From contig NZ_JANFYZ010000002.1 of assembly GCF_024460775.1 (NCBI RefSeq), positions 218,954 through 282,953 on the forward strand: 64,000 nucleotides of DNA. The letters run 5' to 3'. This document shows, in pieces, positions 42,631 to 51,923 of the stretch. The notes under the pieces were generated by a model. It was given only the letters and a program-made list of their open reading frames with translations. It did no database searches and had not been told where the DNA came from. The translations under genes were made by a program, and so were the position numbers. This DNA is from Desulfovibrio desulfuricans (GTDB lineage Bacteria; Desulfobacterota; Desulfovibrionia; Desulfovibrionales; Desulfovibrionaceae). The first letter of the stretch is position 1. Every line of letters begins with the position of its first letter.

Positions 42631-43689
42631 CTATCCGCCAAACTGGATCATGTGGAAGCGCCGCAGCATGCCCGGGGGAATTTCTGAAACCCAGTGACCG
42701 GTGCTCACGGCCCATAGGTAGGCGGCAAAAAGCAGCACAAGGCAGCCAGCGGCAACTGTCCAGAAGGGCACGCGGCTACGGGCCGCAGAAAGGTGGAGGC
42801 AGTCTTTTTGCGGGCAGGCTTCAATACAGGCGGTGCAGCCAAGGCATTCCGGCGAATTGACGCGCGTTTTCTCGTGTACGGCGATGGCCGAAGGGCAGGC
42901 GCGCTGGCAGCGGCGGCAGCTCGTACAGGTAGCCGCGTTGCGGCGTACCGCCACAGGGCTTGCCAAAGCCAGAATGCCCAGAAACGCCCCGTAAGGGCAG
43001 AGAAAACGGCACCACGCATTGCGTGCCACCAGCGAGGCCGCCACAATCACGCCAACCACAATCAAGGTCGTGGTTGACGCCCGCAAAAAGAAAAACAGCA
43101 TGCTTGAATCAGCAACCATATTGAATGGCGCGCCCATGAAAGAGTCAATTTCGTCCACGCTCATGGCAAAAAAACTGAAATAACACAGCAGTACCAGAGG
43201 AATATACTTGATGGCCTGGAGCGCCAGCTCCAGCTTGCGCGGCGGGTTGCGGTTCAGGCCCAGGCGCTCGCCCAGGCGGCCCAGCAGGTTGGAGGCAAGG
43301 CCCACAGGGCAGATATAGCCGCAAAATCCCTTGCGGAACAGCAGGGCCATGAGGGCGATTGCCAAAAAGAGCGTCAGCCCGGCAGGGTGCACAACGTCCC
43401 ACATGCCGGTTTCAAACAGGCGGCGCGCGGCCATGAGTTCACTGATGGGCAAAAAGCCCTCCACCGAGGGTGGCTTGGGCGTGAACGCTTGGCTTTTTCC
43501 CGTGGCCCACTGCACGTAGAGGTAAAAATCCCAGCCCACCCAAACAAGAAAAATGGCGAATGCGCCCTGTATGCCGCGCCGCAGCAGGGTGGGGGTGATG
43601 CGGCGTTTGGGAGGTTTGGGTGCGAGGGGGGTATGCGCTGGCGCTGTGGGCTGTGCAGCCTCTGGCGCAGAATCGGCGGATTGGTTCAT
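42631..43689 (-). CDS. Membrane-bound polyferredoxin, NapH/YccM-like
   Basis: 352 aa. About five transmembrane helices and two Cys motifs at the membrane face (GFCGYICPVG, WCRFLCPYG) are followed by two ferredoxin clusters CTSCRRCQRACP and CLGCTACIEACP, and a final helix. It is the NapH family, which passes electrons from quinol to periplasmic acceptors. It converges with the 16-heme cytochrome gene and may be a further entry point. The N-terminal 45 residues are Pro/Ala rich. Confidence 0.9.
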   Translation of the reverse strand: MNQSADSAPEAAQPTAPAHTPLAPKPPKRRITPTLLRRGIQGAFAIFLVWVGWDFYLYVQWATGKSQAFTPKPPSVEGFLPISELMAARRLFETGMWDVVHPAGLTLFLAIALMALLFRKGFCGYICPVGLASNLLGRLGERLGLNRNPPRKLELALQAIKYIPLVLLCYFSFFAMSVDEIDSFMGAPFNMVADSSMLFFFLRASTTTLIVVGVIVAASLVARNAWCRFLCPYGAFLGILALASPVAVRRNAATCTSCRRCQRACPSAIAVHEKTRVNSPECLGCTACIEACPQKDCLHLSAARSRVPFWTVAAGCLVLLFAAYLWAVSTGHWVSEIPPGMLRRFHMIQFGG

Positions 43690-43797
43690 AATGGAATATC
43701 CTTTCAGACTGTTCAGATAAACAATTGCGCCACTGGTTGTGTCACCATTGCGCATGGCTGTCCATGATCGGCATCACATGCAGGATGCCTTCCATCT

Positions 43798-43884
43798 GCG
43801 CAGGGGCGGCAACAGCAATGCGCGGGAGATAGCAGATACTGCCCGCACGAAGGAACACATCGCGGGCCTTGTTTACCCCTGCGC
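43798..43884 (+). ncRNA. Candidate structured leader upstream of metNIQ
   Basis: A perfect 9-bp outer stem (GCGCAGGGG, 43798-43806, with CCCCTGCGC, 43876-43884) encloses two hairpins: a TGCGcGGG/CCCGCA stem and an AAGG/CCTT stem, giving a three-way junction. It lies about 160 bp before metN in a divergent gap. It does not show the SAM-I or SAH consensus by eye. This is a fold by inspection only. Confidence 0.3.
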
Positions 43885-44041
43885 GCCGCCGTATGCGGGG
43901 CCTCCGCTGGCAGCTTGATTTTGAACGCCGCCTTGGGGTAGAATGCCGGGTTATTCATGCTGTGCCTGCGTGAATTCTTTACTTTCGCGGACAAATATCG
44001 CATTGTCTGGCGACACCGAAAACAGGCTCAGGAACCATCGC

Positions 44042-45022
44042 ATGATTCAGGTAACCAATCTTGGCAAGCTCTACGGAAGTCACCTTGTGCTGCAAGACAT
44101 CAATATGCACGTGCACGAGGGGGAGATTTTCGGCATAGTGGGGCATTCCGGCGCGGGCAAGTCCACCTTGTTGCGCTGCCTTAACGGCCTGGAACCCTAC
44201 CAGATGGGCAGTGTCAAAGTCATGGGCGTTGAAGTTGCCTCCCTCGAAGGCACGGCCCTGCGTATGCTGCAAAGCAAAATGGGCATGATTTTTCAGAATT
44301 TCAATCTCATGTCCCGCAAAAACGTGTTCGACAACGTGGCCTTTCCGCTTTCGCTGTGGGGCGTTGCCAAGCGCGAAGAGCGCGTCATGGAGCTGCTTGA
44401 GCTTGTGGGCCTTGCCGACAGGGCCAAACAGCGCGTGCAGAACCTGAGCGGCGGGCAAAAGCAGCGCGTGGGCATTGCCCGTGCGCTGGCGCTCAATCCC
44501 CGCGTGCTGCTGTGCGACGAGGCCACCTCCGCTCTTGATCCCAAGACCACTTCGTCCATTCTCGACCTGCTGGAAGACATCAACCGGCGGCTCAACCTCA
44601 CCATCATCATGGTTACGCACCAGATGGAAGTGGTCAAACGCCTCTGCCACAGCTTGCTCATGCTCGACGGCGGCAAAACCGTGGCCATGGGCAAGACGGA
44701 AAATCTCTTTCTGTCGCCCACCAAGGAAATGCAGGCCATGGTGGAGGACGAGTACACGCTCATTCCCGGCGGCACCAACATCCGCCTTATGTTTCCGCGC
44801 GAAATTTCGCAGCAGAGCGTCATCACGCAGATGGCGCGAACGCTGGGCATTGATTTTTCCATCGTTGGCGGCAAGCTTGAACGTTACCTCGACGATGTTT
44901 TCGGCTTTCTTATCATCAACGTGCAGGACAAAGACCTGGACGCAGTGCTGCATTATCTGAAAACGCAGAACCTGTTCTGGGAGATTCTGGCCTATTCTGA
45001 AAACGCGGGTGAACAAGCATGA
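44042..45022 (+). CDS. metN: Methionine ABC transporter ATP-binding protein MetN
   Basis: 326 aa. Walker A GHSGAGKST, signature LSGGQKQRVGIARAL and Walker B VLLCDEATSALD are followed by a C-terminal NIL (ACT-like) domain from about residue 250 that senses methionine and inhibits transport. AGGA precedes ATG 44042. It overlaps metI by 4 bp. Confidence 0.95.
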   Translation: MIQVTNLGKLYGSHLVLQDINMHVHEGEIFGIVGHSGAGKSTLLRCLNGLEPYQMGSVKVMGVEVASLEGTALRMLQSKMGMIFQNFNLMSRKNVFDNVAFPLSLWGVAKREERVMELLELVGLADRAKQRVQNLSGGQKQRVGIARALALNPRVLLCDEATSALDPKTTSSILDLLEDINRRLNLTIIMVTHQMEVVKRLCHSLLMLDGGKTVAMGKTENLFLSPTKEMQAMVEDEYTLIPGGTNIRLMFPREISQQSVITQMARTLGIDFSIVGGKLERYLDDVFGFLIINVQDKDLDAVLHYLKTQNLFWEILAYSENAGEQA

Positions 45023-45714
45023 TTGAGAACATGAGCGGCCTTGCGGCCTACTACCCGCTGTGGGAGCGGTTTCTGGACAAGCTGCCGGAAATTATTACGG
45101 CAACGTGGGAAACGCTGGACATGGTGCTGCTCTCCACGCTGTTTTCGCTCATTTCGGGCTTTTTGCTGGCTATCCTCATGATCGTCACCAATCCCATCGG
45201 CCTCAAGCCCAACCGCTCGGTGTATCAGGCTGTGGATTTTGTGGTCAACCTGCTGCGCTCGTTCCCCTTTATCATTCTGCTCATTGCGCTCATTCCCTTT
45301 ACCCGTTTTGTGGTGGGCACCTCCATTGGCAGCGCGGCGGCCATAGTGCCGCTGACCATCGCCGCAGCCCCCTTTGTGGCGCGGCTTATCGAAACCTGCT
45401 TTCTTGAGGTGGACAGGGGCGTTATTGAGGCTGCGCGGTCTTTTGGGGCCAGCAACACGCAGATCATCTTTCGCGTGCTGATTCCTGAAGCATTGCCTTC
45501 CATTGTGCTGAACGTGGCTGTTATCGCCATTACGCTGCTGGGTTATTCGGCCATGGCCGGAACCGTTGGCGGCGGCGGGTTGGGCGATCTGGCCGTCAAA
45601 TACGGCTACAACCGCTTTCAGGTCGATATCATGGTGTATTCGGTCATTATTCTTTGCCTTCTCGTGCTGCTCATTCAGGGCGTCTGCAATTTCTTGTACA
45701 AGATTTTGCGCTAG
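45019..45714 (+). CDS. metI: Methionine ABC transporter permease MetI
   Basis: 231 aa with five or six helices and the permease EAA-like loop EAARSFGASNTQIIFRVLIPEALPS that docks on the ATPase. The start overlaps the metN stop (ATGA). It forms metNIQ with its neighbours. Confidence 0.95.
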   Translation: MIENMSGLAAYYPLWERFLDKLPEIITATWETLDMVLLSTLFSLISGFLLAILMIVTNPIGLKPNRSVYQAVDFVVNLLRSFPFIILLIALIPFTRFVVGTSIGSAAAIVPLTIAAAPFVARLIETCFLEVDRGVIEAARSFGASNTQIIFRVLIPEALPSIVLNVAVIAITLLGYSAMAGTVGGGGLGDLAVKYGYNRFQVDIMVYSVIILCLLVLLIQGVCNFLYKILR

Positions 45715-45765
45715 GCCCGCGGCGGCGTGTGAACTTTTTTACCCTTTACCCTTGCAGGAGCGCTT

Positions 45766-46542
45766 ATGAAACGTCTGCTTTTGTCTCTGGCCATGGTTCT
45801 GGCGCTGGCCGCCCCTTCGTTCGCTGCTGAAGACATTGTTGTCGGCGTGACCCCCTTCCCGCATAAGGATATTATGCTGGCGGCCAAGCCCCTGCTTGCC
45901 AAGGAAGGCTACAATCTGGTCATCAAGGAATTTACCGACTACGTGCAGCCCAACATGGCGCTGGCCAGCAAGCAGCTCTTTGCCAACTTCTTTCAGCACG
46001 AACCCTACCTTGACAACATGAACAAGGAAAAGAAGCTTGACCTTGTTTCCATCGGCAAGGTGCATATCGAACCCCTGGGCGTGTATTCCAAGAAGATCAA
46101 AAAGCTTGCCGACCTCAAGAAGGGCAACAGCGTTTCCGTGCCTAACGACCCCACCAACGAAGCCCGCGCCCTGCGCCTGCTCGAAGCCAACGGCGTGATC
46201 GCCATCAAGCCCGGCGCGCTCGTTACCGTGGCCGACATCACCAAAAACCCCCTTGGCCTCAAGTTCCACGAGCTTGACGCGGCCCAGCTGCCCCGCACCC
46301 TGGACGACGTGACCGCTTCGGTCATCAACACCAACTTTGCTGGCGAAGCCGGTCTGGTGCCCTCGCGTGACGCCCTTGTGATGGAAGGCAGCGAATCCCC
46401 CTACGCCAACATCATTGTTGTGCGCAATGAAGACAAGGACAGCCCCAAGGCCAAGGCCCTCATGAAGGCCGTGCAGTCCCCTGAAGTGAAGGAATACATC
46501 CAGAAGAATCTGCTTGAACGCGGCATCGTGCCTGTGTTCTAA
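45766..46542 (+). CDS. metQ: Methionine-binding protein MetQ (NlpA family)
   Basis: 258 aa. The signal peptide ends PSFAAED with no lipobox cysteine, so this member is probably a soluble periplasmic protein rather than a lipoprotein. Family segments are VGVTPFPHKDIML, NFFQHEPYLDNMNK, VSVPNDPTNEARALRLLE and NIIVVRNEDKDSPK. GCAGGAGCGCTT precedes the ATG. It is followed by a terminator. Confidence 0.94.
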   Translation: MKRLLLSLAMVLALAAPSFAAEDIVVGVTPFPHKDIMLAAKPLLAKEGYNLVIKEFTDYVQPNMALASKQLFANFFQHEPYLDNMNKEKKLDLVSIGKVHIEPLGVYSKKIKKLADLKKGNSVSVPNDPTNEARALRLLEANGVIAIKPGALVTVADITKNPLGLKFHELDAAQLPRTLDDVTASVINTNFAGEAGLVPSRDALVMEGSESPYANIIVVRNEDKDSPKAKALMKAVQSPEVKEYIQKNLLERGIVPVF

Positions 46543-46567
46543 AATTCATTTTACGGCATAAAGTAAG

Positions 46568-46616
46568 GCAGCCGCCTTACGGTTCCAGATGGAGCTGTAA
46601 GGCGGCTGCTCTTTTG
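46568..46616 (+). terminator. Terminator of metNIQ
   Basis: 13-bp stem GCAGCCGCCTTAC/GTAAGGCGGCTGC with a 16-nt loop, followed by CTTTT. Confidence 0.85.
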
Positions 46617-46652
46617 CACGCTTGCCGCGCTGGGCGGTCAGGCAAAAAAACG

Positions 46653-46874
46653 CTAGGGCAGGGGACGAACCTGCTTCAAGTCTTCGCGGGGGATGGTGTG
46701 GGTTTTGCCTGTGTCGTCCTCAAAGCTCACGGAATCATTTTCGGGATTGATAACGGGCTTCTTGGTGCCGATGTAGATAGTGTAATCCTTCGTAACGGCA
46801 ATGTACTTGGAGCCACAGGCGGTGAGCATAAAGGTGCTCATCATCAGGGCAAGGATCAGGGCGATTTTTCTCAT
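46653..46874 (-). CDS. YgdI/YgdR family lipoprotein
   Basis: 73-aa small lipoprotein. A signal peptide ends in lipobox LTAC, followed by the DUF903 SH3-like domain YIAVTKDYTIYIGTKKPVIN and HTIPREDLKQV. Function unknown; members are common envelope proteins. The start at 46874 gives a GAGG site 9 nt upstream. Confidence 0.9.
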   Translation of the reverse strand: MRKIALILALMMSTFMLTACGSKYIAVTKDYTIYIGTKKPVINPENDSVSFEDDTGKTHTIPREDLKQVRPLP

Positions 46875-47089
46875 GCGTAACATCCTCGGCTGTTGCAAAA
46901 AATATGGGGCCGTTGGCGGGCTCGTTCATGACGCGGTAAAGCGCATACACCCAATCGGAATGCTTGCCAATACGCAATGCGCGCAGTATTTTGCATGGCA
47001 TAAAATATTCATGGCGAAACAGCTTGCGGGTGCCCCAACCCATAATGGTCAGCCCCCACTCCACATTCCTTTTGCCATACGGAGCAAAA

Positions 47090-47968
47090 GTGAGCAGTTA
47101 TCCGTATAAAAAGATAGATGCCTTTACCTCGCATTTTTCGTCTGGAAATCCGGCAGCCTGTTTGTATCTTGAAAAAGGGCGGCCACTGGCGGATAAGGAC
47201 ATGCTGGCTGTGGCCAGGGAACATGAGGGCTTTGTATCAGAAGTGGTGTTTTGCACGCCGGTTGAAGACGCGCACTATCATTTGCGCTATTATTCTTCTG
47301 AATGCGAGGTTGCGTTTTGCGGGCACGGCACCATTGCCTGCATGTACGACCTGATCGCCAACGACCCCATGCTGCTGCAAAAACCGGAAATAACCATCAC
47401 CACAAGCAAGGGCAGCCTGAAGGTTTACAACGAAATTTCCACCTCTGACGCGGTATTTATTACAGCGCCAGGTAAGGTTGAACTGCCTGTAAAGCCGCAT
47501 ATGGACGCCGTTGCGCAACATCTGGCTATTTCAAAATCAGAAATCAGAAAAGATCTGAATGTGGAGTGCATTGATGCTGGCCTGCGCACGCTGATCGTGC
47601 CCATTGCTTCGCTGGGAACAGTCCTCGCCATGCACCCGGATGAAGCCGCGCTGAAGCAGTTTTGCATCGACAGCGAAGTGGATATTATTCTTGTTTTCAG
47701 TTCAGAGGTTGCATGTAGCCAAAATATCATGCGCACACGGGTTTTTGCACCCCGCTTTGGCTATCTTGAAGACCCGGCGACAGGGTCGGGAAATTCGGCT
47801 TTTGGCTATTATATGCTTAAAAATTCCCTGTGGGACGGCAGCGCTGTTTCAATCGAACAAAATGCGGAAAAGACGGCGTCCAATGTGGTCAAGCTGAAGG
47901 AAACTGCGGGCAAAGTGCTGTTTGGCGGCAGTGCGACAATCAGAATTGAGGGCAGATATTTACTCTGA
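47090..47968 (+). CDS. PhzF family isomerase/epimerase-like protein
   Basis: 292 aa with two DapF-like halves. The N-terminal YKKIDAFTSHFSSGNPAACLYLE, the motif EVAFCGHGTIA, and the C-terminal EDPATGSGNSAFGYYM are PhzF hallmarks; the active glutamate lies in HEGFVSEVVF. The start is a GTG at 47090 with GGAG 5 nt upstream; no ATG fits. The substrate is not known. Confidence 0.92.
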   Translation: MSSYPYKKIDAFTSHFSSGNPAACLYLEKGRPLADKDMLAVAREHEGFVSEVVFCTPVEDAHYHLRYYSSECEVAFCGHGTIACMYDLIANDPMLLQKPEITITTSKGSLKVYNEISTSDAVFITAPGKVELPVKPHMDAVAQHLAISKSEIRKDLNVECIDAGLRTLIVPIASLGTVLAMHPDEAALKQFCIDSEVDIILVFSSEVACSQNIMRTRVFAPRFGYLEDPATGSGNSAFGYYMLKNSLWDGSAVSIEQNAEKTASNVVKLKETAGKVLFGGSATIRIEGRYLL

Positions 47969-48007
47969 TCTTTGCGTTTTTTGCCGAAAGCCGCACCTGC
48001 AAAACAT

Positions 48008-48050
48008 AAAGGACTGCGCCGTGTCATGGGGTGCAGTCCTTTACTTATTA
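48008..48050 (+). terminator. Terminator of the PhzF gene
   Basis: 10-bp stem AAAGGACTGC/GCAGTCCTTT with a 15-nt loop, followed by a T/A-rich stretch. Confidence 0.7.
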
Positions 48051-48097
48051 TATTATTGGGCGTTGTCGTGCGTAATTTGTAAAATGCGTGTGCAGCG

Positions 48098-48667
48098 TTA
48101 CGCCGCCGTTTGCTGACTGGCCCGCAAGCAGCGCAAATGCGCCGGATACCACTGGGTGAACACGGCCACACCTATGAGCAGGGTGTAGGAGATCAGCTCG
48201 TAGGTAAGTTCTGAAAAAAAGAACTCCTTCATTTTCAGCCACGCCAGCAGGGCATTGCAGGTGAAGGCCCCACCCCAGACAGAAGTAATAATCATGTTTG
48301 TGCGTAGAAAGATAGGGGAATCCCAGAGCGCCGGATCGGTGTGATCCCTGGCGTAATCGAGGGTAAACGGCTTGCGCATGACGACCCCTGCCCATGTGCC
48401 AAGCGCCAGAGCACTATTGGCAAGCACTCCCATGTACCGCACTGTCCACATGTTCTGGAAGCCGATCACAAGCACGGATGCCGCGCTGAAAAAGGCCAGC
48501 CCCACCCACAGTATCACCCCCCGGTGCAGTTTGAGCACGCCCATGAGGATGCTGAGGGCCAAAGCGATGCCAAGGCCAAGCTCCAGCCGAAACATGCTGC
48601 CGTGCGCAATGATCAGAAACGACAGCCAGGGCGCAAATGCCAACACCAGCTTCAAGAACCCCATCAT
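48098..48667 (-). CDS. Integral membrane protein of unknown function
   Basis: 189 aa with about five to six hydrophobic helices. A loop in the middle (MRKPFTLDYARDHTDPALWDSPIF) resembles one seen in small uncharacterised membrane proteins of the DUF599/DUF3159 kind, but the family is not certain. GGGAGGGAATACC precedes the first of two adjacent ATGs. It lies 105 bp downstream of the acyltransferase gene on the same strand. Confidence 0.75.
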   Translation of the reverse strand: MMGFLKLVLAFAPWLSFLIIAHGSMFRLELGLGIALALSILMGVLKLHRGVILWVGLAFFSAASVLVIGFQNMWTVRYMGVLANSALALGTWAGVVMRKPFTLDYARDHTDPALWDSPIFLRTNMIITSVWGGAFTCNALLAWLKMKEFFFSELTYELISYTLLIGVAVFTQWYPAHLRCLRASQQTAA

Positions 48668-48772
48668 GGTATTCCCTCCCGAGCAAGGATTTCGCGCAGT
48701 GCCGCAAAATATGCGCCTGAAAACCGTACACCAATAAACAGGGGGATAAAACACCAAACAGTGCTAAATCAT

Positions 48773-49804
48773 TTATAATTTTATGCCCAGTTTTTCTTCC
48801 AGCTTGCGGCTTGCGGCCACAAGGGCAGATGTCACTGTCAGGGTGATGGCAATGTTCAGCAGCACAAAGGCGACGGGCGGCAGTTGCAAGGGCTTGTAAA
48901 GCCACATGAAGACCAGCAGGGGCGTGGGCAGGTGAAAAAGATAAAAACGAAAGCCGTTGCGCTCAAACCAGGCAAAAGGAGCAAATGCCTGCAACAGCGG
49001 GTACAGCCCGGCTGTGAGTAAAAACATATGGTACACCAGCAAGGCGCAGAGCAGGGAAACGATCCAGCCGCTCACAGGCGCGCTTGCATAGGGCCACAGC
49101 AGAACTATCAGCGCAGTGAGTCCAAGCCCGAGAGCCAGCGGGCGGGTGCGGCACAGGGCATTGAGGGCCTCGTGATTTCTGAAAGCCACAATGCCCATGT
49201 AGTAGCACAGAATGAACGAAGGTGCTTCCCACAGGCAATACCACTTGAGCCAGCCGCCATAGTTCTGCAAGCACAGTGCGGCCACAAGGGCCACCATGCC
49301 GCCGGTAAGGGCCGTGTCGCGCCCCAGCTTTTGCAGAATCCACAGGGCGATAATCCAGAAAAGGGTGATCCAGAACAGCACCAGCAAGAACCACAGATGA
49401 TCTGTGAACAGGCCGAGCGCAACGGATTTCCACGTTTCAAGCAGTGTTGCGTCTGCCGGATGCCCAAACGCGGGGATGGAAAAGAGCGTGTAGAGCGGGG
49501 CTACCCAGAGCATGCCCACGCCAAACCAGGGCAGCAGGAGCCTCCGCCCCCTGTGCAGCGCGTGTTGCAGGGGGGTGCGCTTGCCAGCATCCCACGAGGC
49601 GGCAAACAGAAAGCCCGATGCAAACATGAAACACTGGATAAGGGTAGAACCTGAGATGGCCGTGAACAAATCTGCCCAAGGTTGCGGGGTATCCGCATAG
49701 AGCTCCCAGAACGGAAAGGGCGTGGCGTAAAACATGACGCAGTGCATAACCACAACCAGAAAAAGGCACTTGGTTTTCAGCAGGGCAATGTGGGGATAGT
49801 GCAT
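48773..49804 (-). CDS. Acyltransferase-3 family membrane protein
   Basis: 343 aa with about ten transmembrane helices. The N-terminal ALLKTKCLFLVVVMHCVMFY carries the H-containing catalytic region, SGFLFAASWDAGKRTP is the second conserved loop, and NGFRFYLFHLPTPLLVFMW lies near the C-terminus. Family members O-acetylate sugars or lipids at the membrane. The start is at MHYPHI; a longer frame runs into an unrelated Arg-rich stretch. Confidence 0.85.
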   Translation of the reverse strand: MHYPHIALLKTKCLFLVVVMHCVMFYATPFPFWELYADTPQPWADLFTAISGSTLIQCFMFASGFLFAASWDAGKRTPLQHALHRGRRLLLPWFGVGMLWVAPLYTLFSIPAFGHPADATLLETWKSVALGLFTDHLWFLLVLFWITLFWIIALWILQKLGRDTALTGGMVALVAALCLQNYGGWLKWYCLWEAPSFILCYYMGIVAFRNHEALNALCRTRPLALGLGLTALIVLLWPYASAPVSGWIVSLLCALLVYHMFLLTAGLYPLLQAFAPFAWFERNGFRFYLFHLPTPLLVFMWLYKPLQLPPVAFVLLNIAITLTVTSALVAASRKLEEKLGIKL

Positions 49805-49953
49805 TGGGGCGGCCTTGGTGGAAATATGCGAAATTGCACCCGGAACAATGCCCGACAATAACGTGACCCGCCACGCAGGGCAAGCTGGTTGCATCTGCGC
49901 GGCGGGCCGTAAACGTCCGCTCATGTCGGCGCGTGTCAGCGAGGAGCCGGGGC

Positions 49954-50196
49954 TTAAGCCTTGGCCTCCGCAATCCAGCTGGCGACCTCATCCCCGGTGG
50001 GGACCCTGCCCGTGCATTTGATCTGGCCGTTGACCATCACCGCCGGGGTGGAAATGATGCGCGCGGCCATGATTTCTCTGAAATCAGATATCTTGATCAC
50101 CGAAATTTCACCGCCAGCCTGTTCCGCAGCCTGACGCACCACGTTTTCCGCCTCTACGCAACGCGCGCAGCCGGGGCCGAATACCTTGATTTCCAT
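49954..50196 (-). CDS. Small redox-active disulfide protein (thioredoxin-like)
   Basis: 80-aa thioredoxin-fold protein of the MTH895 type. The active site FGPGCARCVEAENVV carries CxxC, and the cis-proline segment is STPAVMVNGQI. It follows the permease gene by 18 bp and an ArsR regulator, as often seen in metalloid or organometal resistance-like operons. Confidence 0.92.
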   Translation of the reverse strand: MEIKVFGPGCARCVEAENVVRQAAEQAGGEISVIKISDFREIMAARIISTPAVMVNGQIKCTGRVPTGDEVASWIAEAKA

Positions 50197-50214
50197 TTGT
50201 TTTGCTCCTGAAAG

Positions 50215-51366
50215 TTATGCCAGGAATGATCCAGCCAGATTGAACAACCAGCCCACCAGGGTGAACATAAGCAAAAGATAACCCACAAAAACAGCCAGCA
50301 GCCTGCCTGTCATGACCTGCCGCAACATGAGCATTTCCGGCAGGCTGACTACTACCGTGCTCATGCAGAAGGCCAGTGTGGTGCCGATGGGCAGCCCCTT
50401 GGTCAGCAGGCTTTCCATAACCGGGATGATGCCTGTCACGCTGGAATACAGAGGGATGCCCAGCAGGACGGAAAGCGGCACCGACCACCACTCCCCGGCG
50501 CCAAGATGCTCGGCAAACCAGTTTTCCGGCACAAAGCCGTGCAGGGCCGCGCCAAGCCCAACGCCGATGATCACCCACTTCCACACGCGGCGGAAGATGG
50601 TGGATGTTTCCGACCATGCAAAATCGTGCCGCTGGCGCAGGGTGATGCGTGGGGAGCAGACCGGGGCGGCACCTGCGCTCTTGGCTTCTTCCGCTTGCGC
50701 GGGCATGTTGGCCATGGCCTCAAGAATAAAGGGGTGCAGCCAGCGCTCGGCCTTGATGGCGTCCATGAGGCAGCCGCCAATGATGCCAGCGATCATGCCC
50801 ACAACCACGTAGGCCACGGTGATCTTCCAGCCCAGCAGGCCCCACAGCAAAACAACGGCCAGTTCGTTGATAAGCGGCGAGGTGATGAGAAAGGACATGG
50901 TAATGCCCATGGGGATGCTGGCCGTGGTGAAGCCGAGAAACAGCGGGATGCTTGAGCAGGAGCAAAATGGTGTAACCGCGCCAAAGGCGGAGCCGAGAAA
51001 ATAGCCTACTCCCTTTGCCTTGCCGCTCAGATAATCACGCACCCGCTCCACGTTGAGCCCGGCCCGCGCCCAGGCAATGGCGTAGATAAGCGCTACCAGC
51101 AGGAGCAGAATTTTTGCCGTGTCATAGAAGAAGAACTCCACGGATTCCGCAATGGGCGAGCCAGGGGCAAAACCCATAAGGCCCACAGCCAGCCAGTGCG
51201 CCGCAGGCTGAATGACGGAATAGACCAGCCACCACACCACGCCGAGGGCGGTAATAGCCGCAGCGTATCCGAGGTTCCAGGCACGCGTTTCTGACGCTTT
51301 GTGGGGCTGCAACGTATCGTTTTTGCAGCAGCATTTTTGTTGAAGAGGCGTGTTCATGGTGAGCAT
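50215..51366 (-). CDS. DUF318/ArsP-type permease
   Basis: 383 aa with about eight to ten helices in two homologous halves. The hallmark FGAVTPFCSCSSIPLFLGFTTASIPMG is in the first half, and GIPLYSSVTGIIPVMESLL in the second. The Cys-rich N-terminus (QKCCCKN) could bind metal. Relatives export organoarsenicals or metals. The start is 51366 or 51357; neither has a clear ribosome site. Its operon neighbours are an ArsR repressor upstream and a redoxin downstream. Confidence 0.88.
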   Translation of the reverse strand: MLTMNTPLQQKCCCKNDTLQPHKASETRAWNLGYAAAITALGVVWWLVYSVIQPAAHWLAVGLMGFAPGSPIAESVEFFFYDTAKILLLLVALIYAIAWARAGLNVERVRDYLSGKAKGVGYFLGSAFGAVTPFCSCSSIPLFLGFTTASIPMGITMSFLITSPLINELAVVLLWGLLGWKITVAYVVVGMIAGIIGGCLMDAIKAERWLHPFILEAMANMPAQAEEAKSAGAAPVCSPRITLRQRHDFAWSETSTIFRRVWKWVIIGVGLGAALHGFVPENWFAEHLGAGEWWSVPLSVLLGIPLYSSVTGIIPVMESLLTKGLPIGTTLAFCMSTVVVSLPEMLMLRQVMTGRLLAVFVGYLLLMFTLVGWLFNLAGSFLA

Positions 51367-51431
51367 CTTTTATTTTAATATTTGTTGAATAGTTGACATG
51401 TTGAAGCTAAAAAAAGGCAGGGCCCTTTTAT

Positions 51432-51782
51432 TTATAATTTCGGGAGGATGCCTGGCAATACGCTGCTTGCTGCCCGGAACTTCCGGCACTCACCGGGGTT
51501 GGCGGAGCAGCATTCTGACGTGAGGTAGGCGATCACCTCAAGCATCAGGGGGATGCTGGCCTTGTAGCGCATAAATCGCCCCTCCTTTTCAACCGTCACC
51601 AGACCGCTGTGCACAACGGCCTTGAGGTGAAAGGAGAGGTTGGTGGAGGGAATATCCAGCTGACGGGCGATTTCTCCAGCCACCAGCCCCTGCGGGGCAT
51701 TTTTGACCAGCAGTCTGAACAGGTCGAGGCGTACCTCGGATGACAGGGCTTCAAAGATGTTGGCGGCAGTTTTGCTTTCCAT
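51432..51782 (-). CDS. ArsR family transcriptional regulator
   Basis: 116 aa from MESKTAAN (51800 is an alternative). The winged helix has ALSSEVRLDLFRLLVKNAPQGLVAGEIARQLDIPSTNLSFHLK in family order. Cysteines occur at the C-terminus (ECCSANPGEC), a candidate metal/metalloid sensor site. It is the first gene of arsR-permease-redoxin. Copies of TTCAAC lie upstream and in the gap to the permease and may be operators. Confidence 0.9.
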   Translation of the reverse strand: MESKTAANIFEALSSEVRLDLFRLLVKNAPQGLVAGEIARQLDIPSTNLSFHLKAVVHSGLVTVEKEGRFMRYKASIPLMLEVIAYLTSECCSANPGECRKFRAASSVLPGILPKL

Positions 51783-51827
51783 AAAATGATATTTCAACAT
51801 TAATTGATCAGTGTCAAGAGGACGAAA

Positions 51828-51863
51828 AAAAGCTGCGGCAAACAAACGTTCGCCGCAGCTTTT
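51828..51863 (-). terminator. Terminator of the cytochrome-chemoreceptor operon
   Basis: 12-bp perfect stem AAAAGCTGCGGC/GCCGCAGCTTTT with a 12-nt loop. It reads into a T run on the minus strand, 60 bp after the chemoreceptor stop. Confidence 0.88.
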
Positions 51864-51923
51864 AATGAATTGATGTATCTGGGCCTGTGGTGCGCCGGGT
51901 CAATGGGCAGCGGTTGTACCTTT

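Noticed and set aside
43690..44041. SAM-I or SAH riboswitch upstream of metN
   Set aside because: Conserved core sequences of these aptamers were not found by eye; only an unclassified fold is reported.
51409..51428. Terminator-like AAAAGG...CCTTTTTT hairpin between arsR and the permease
   Set aside because: Stem of only six base pairs; not strong enough to call.
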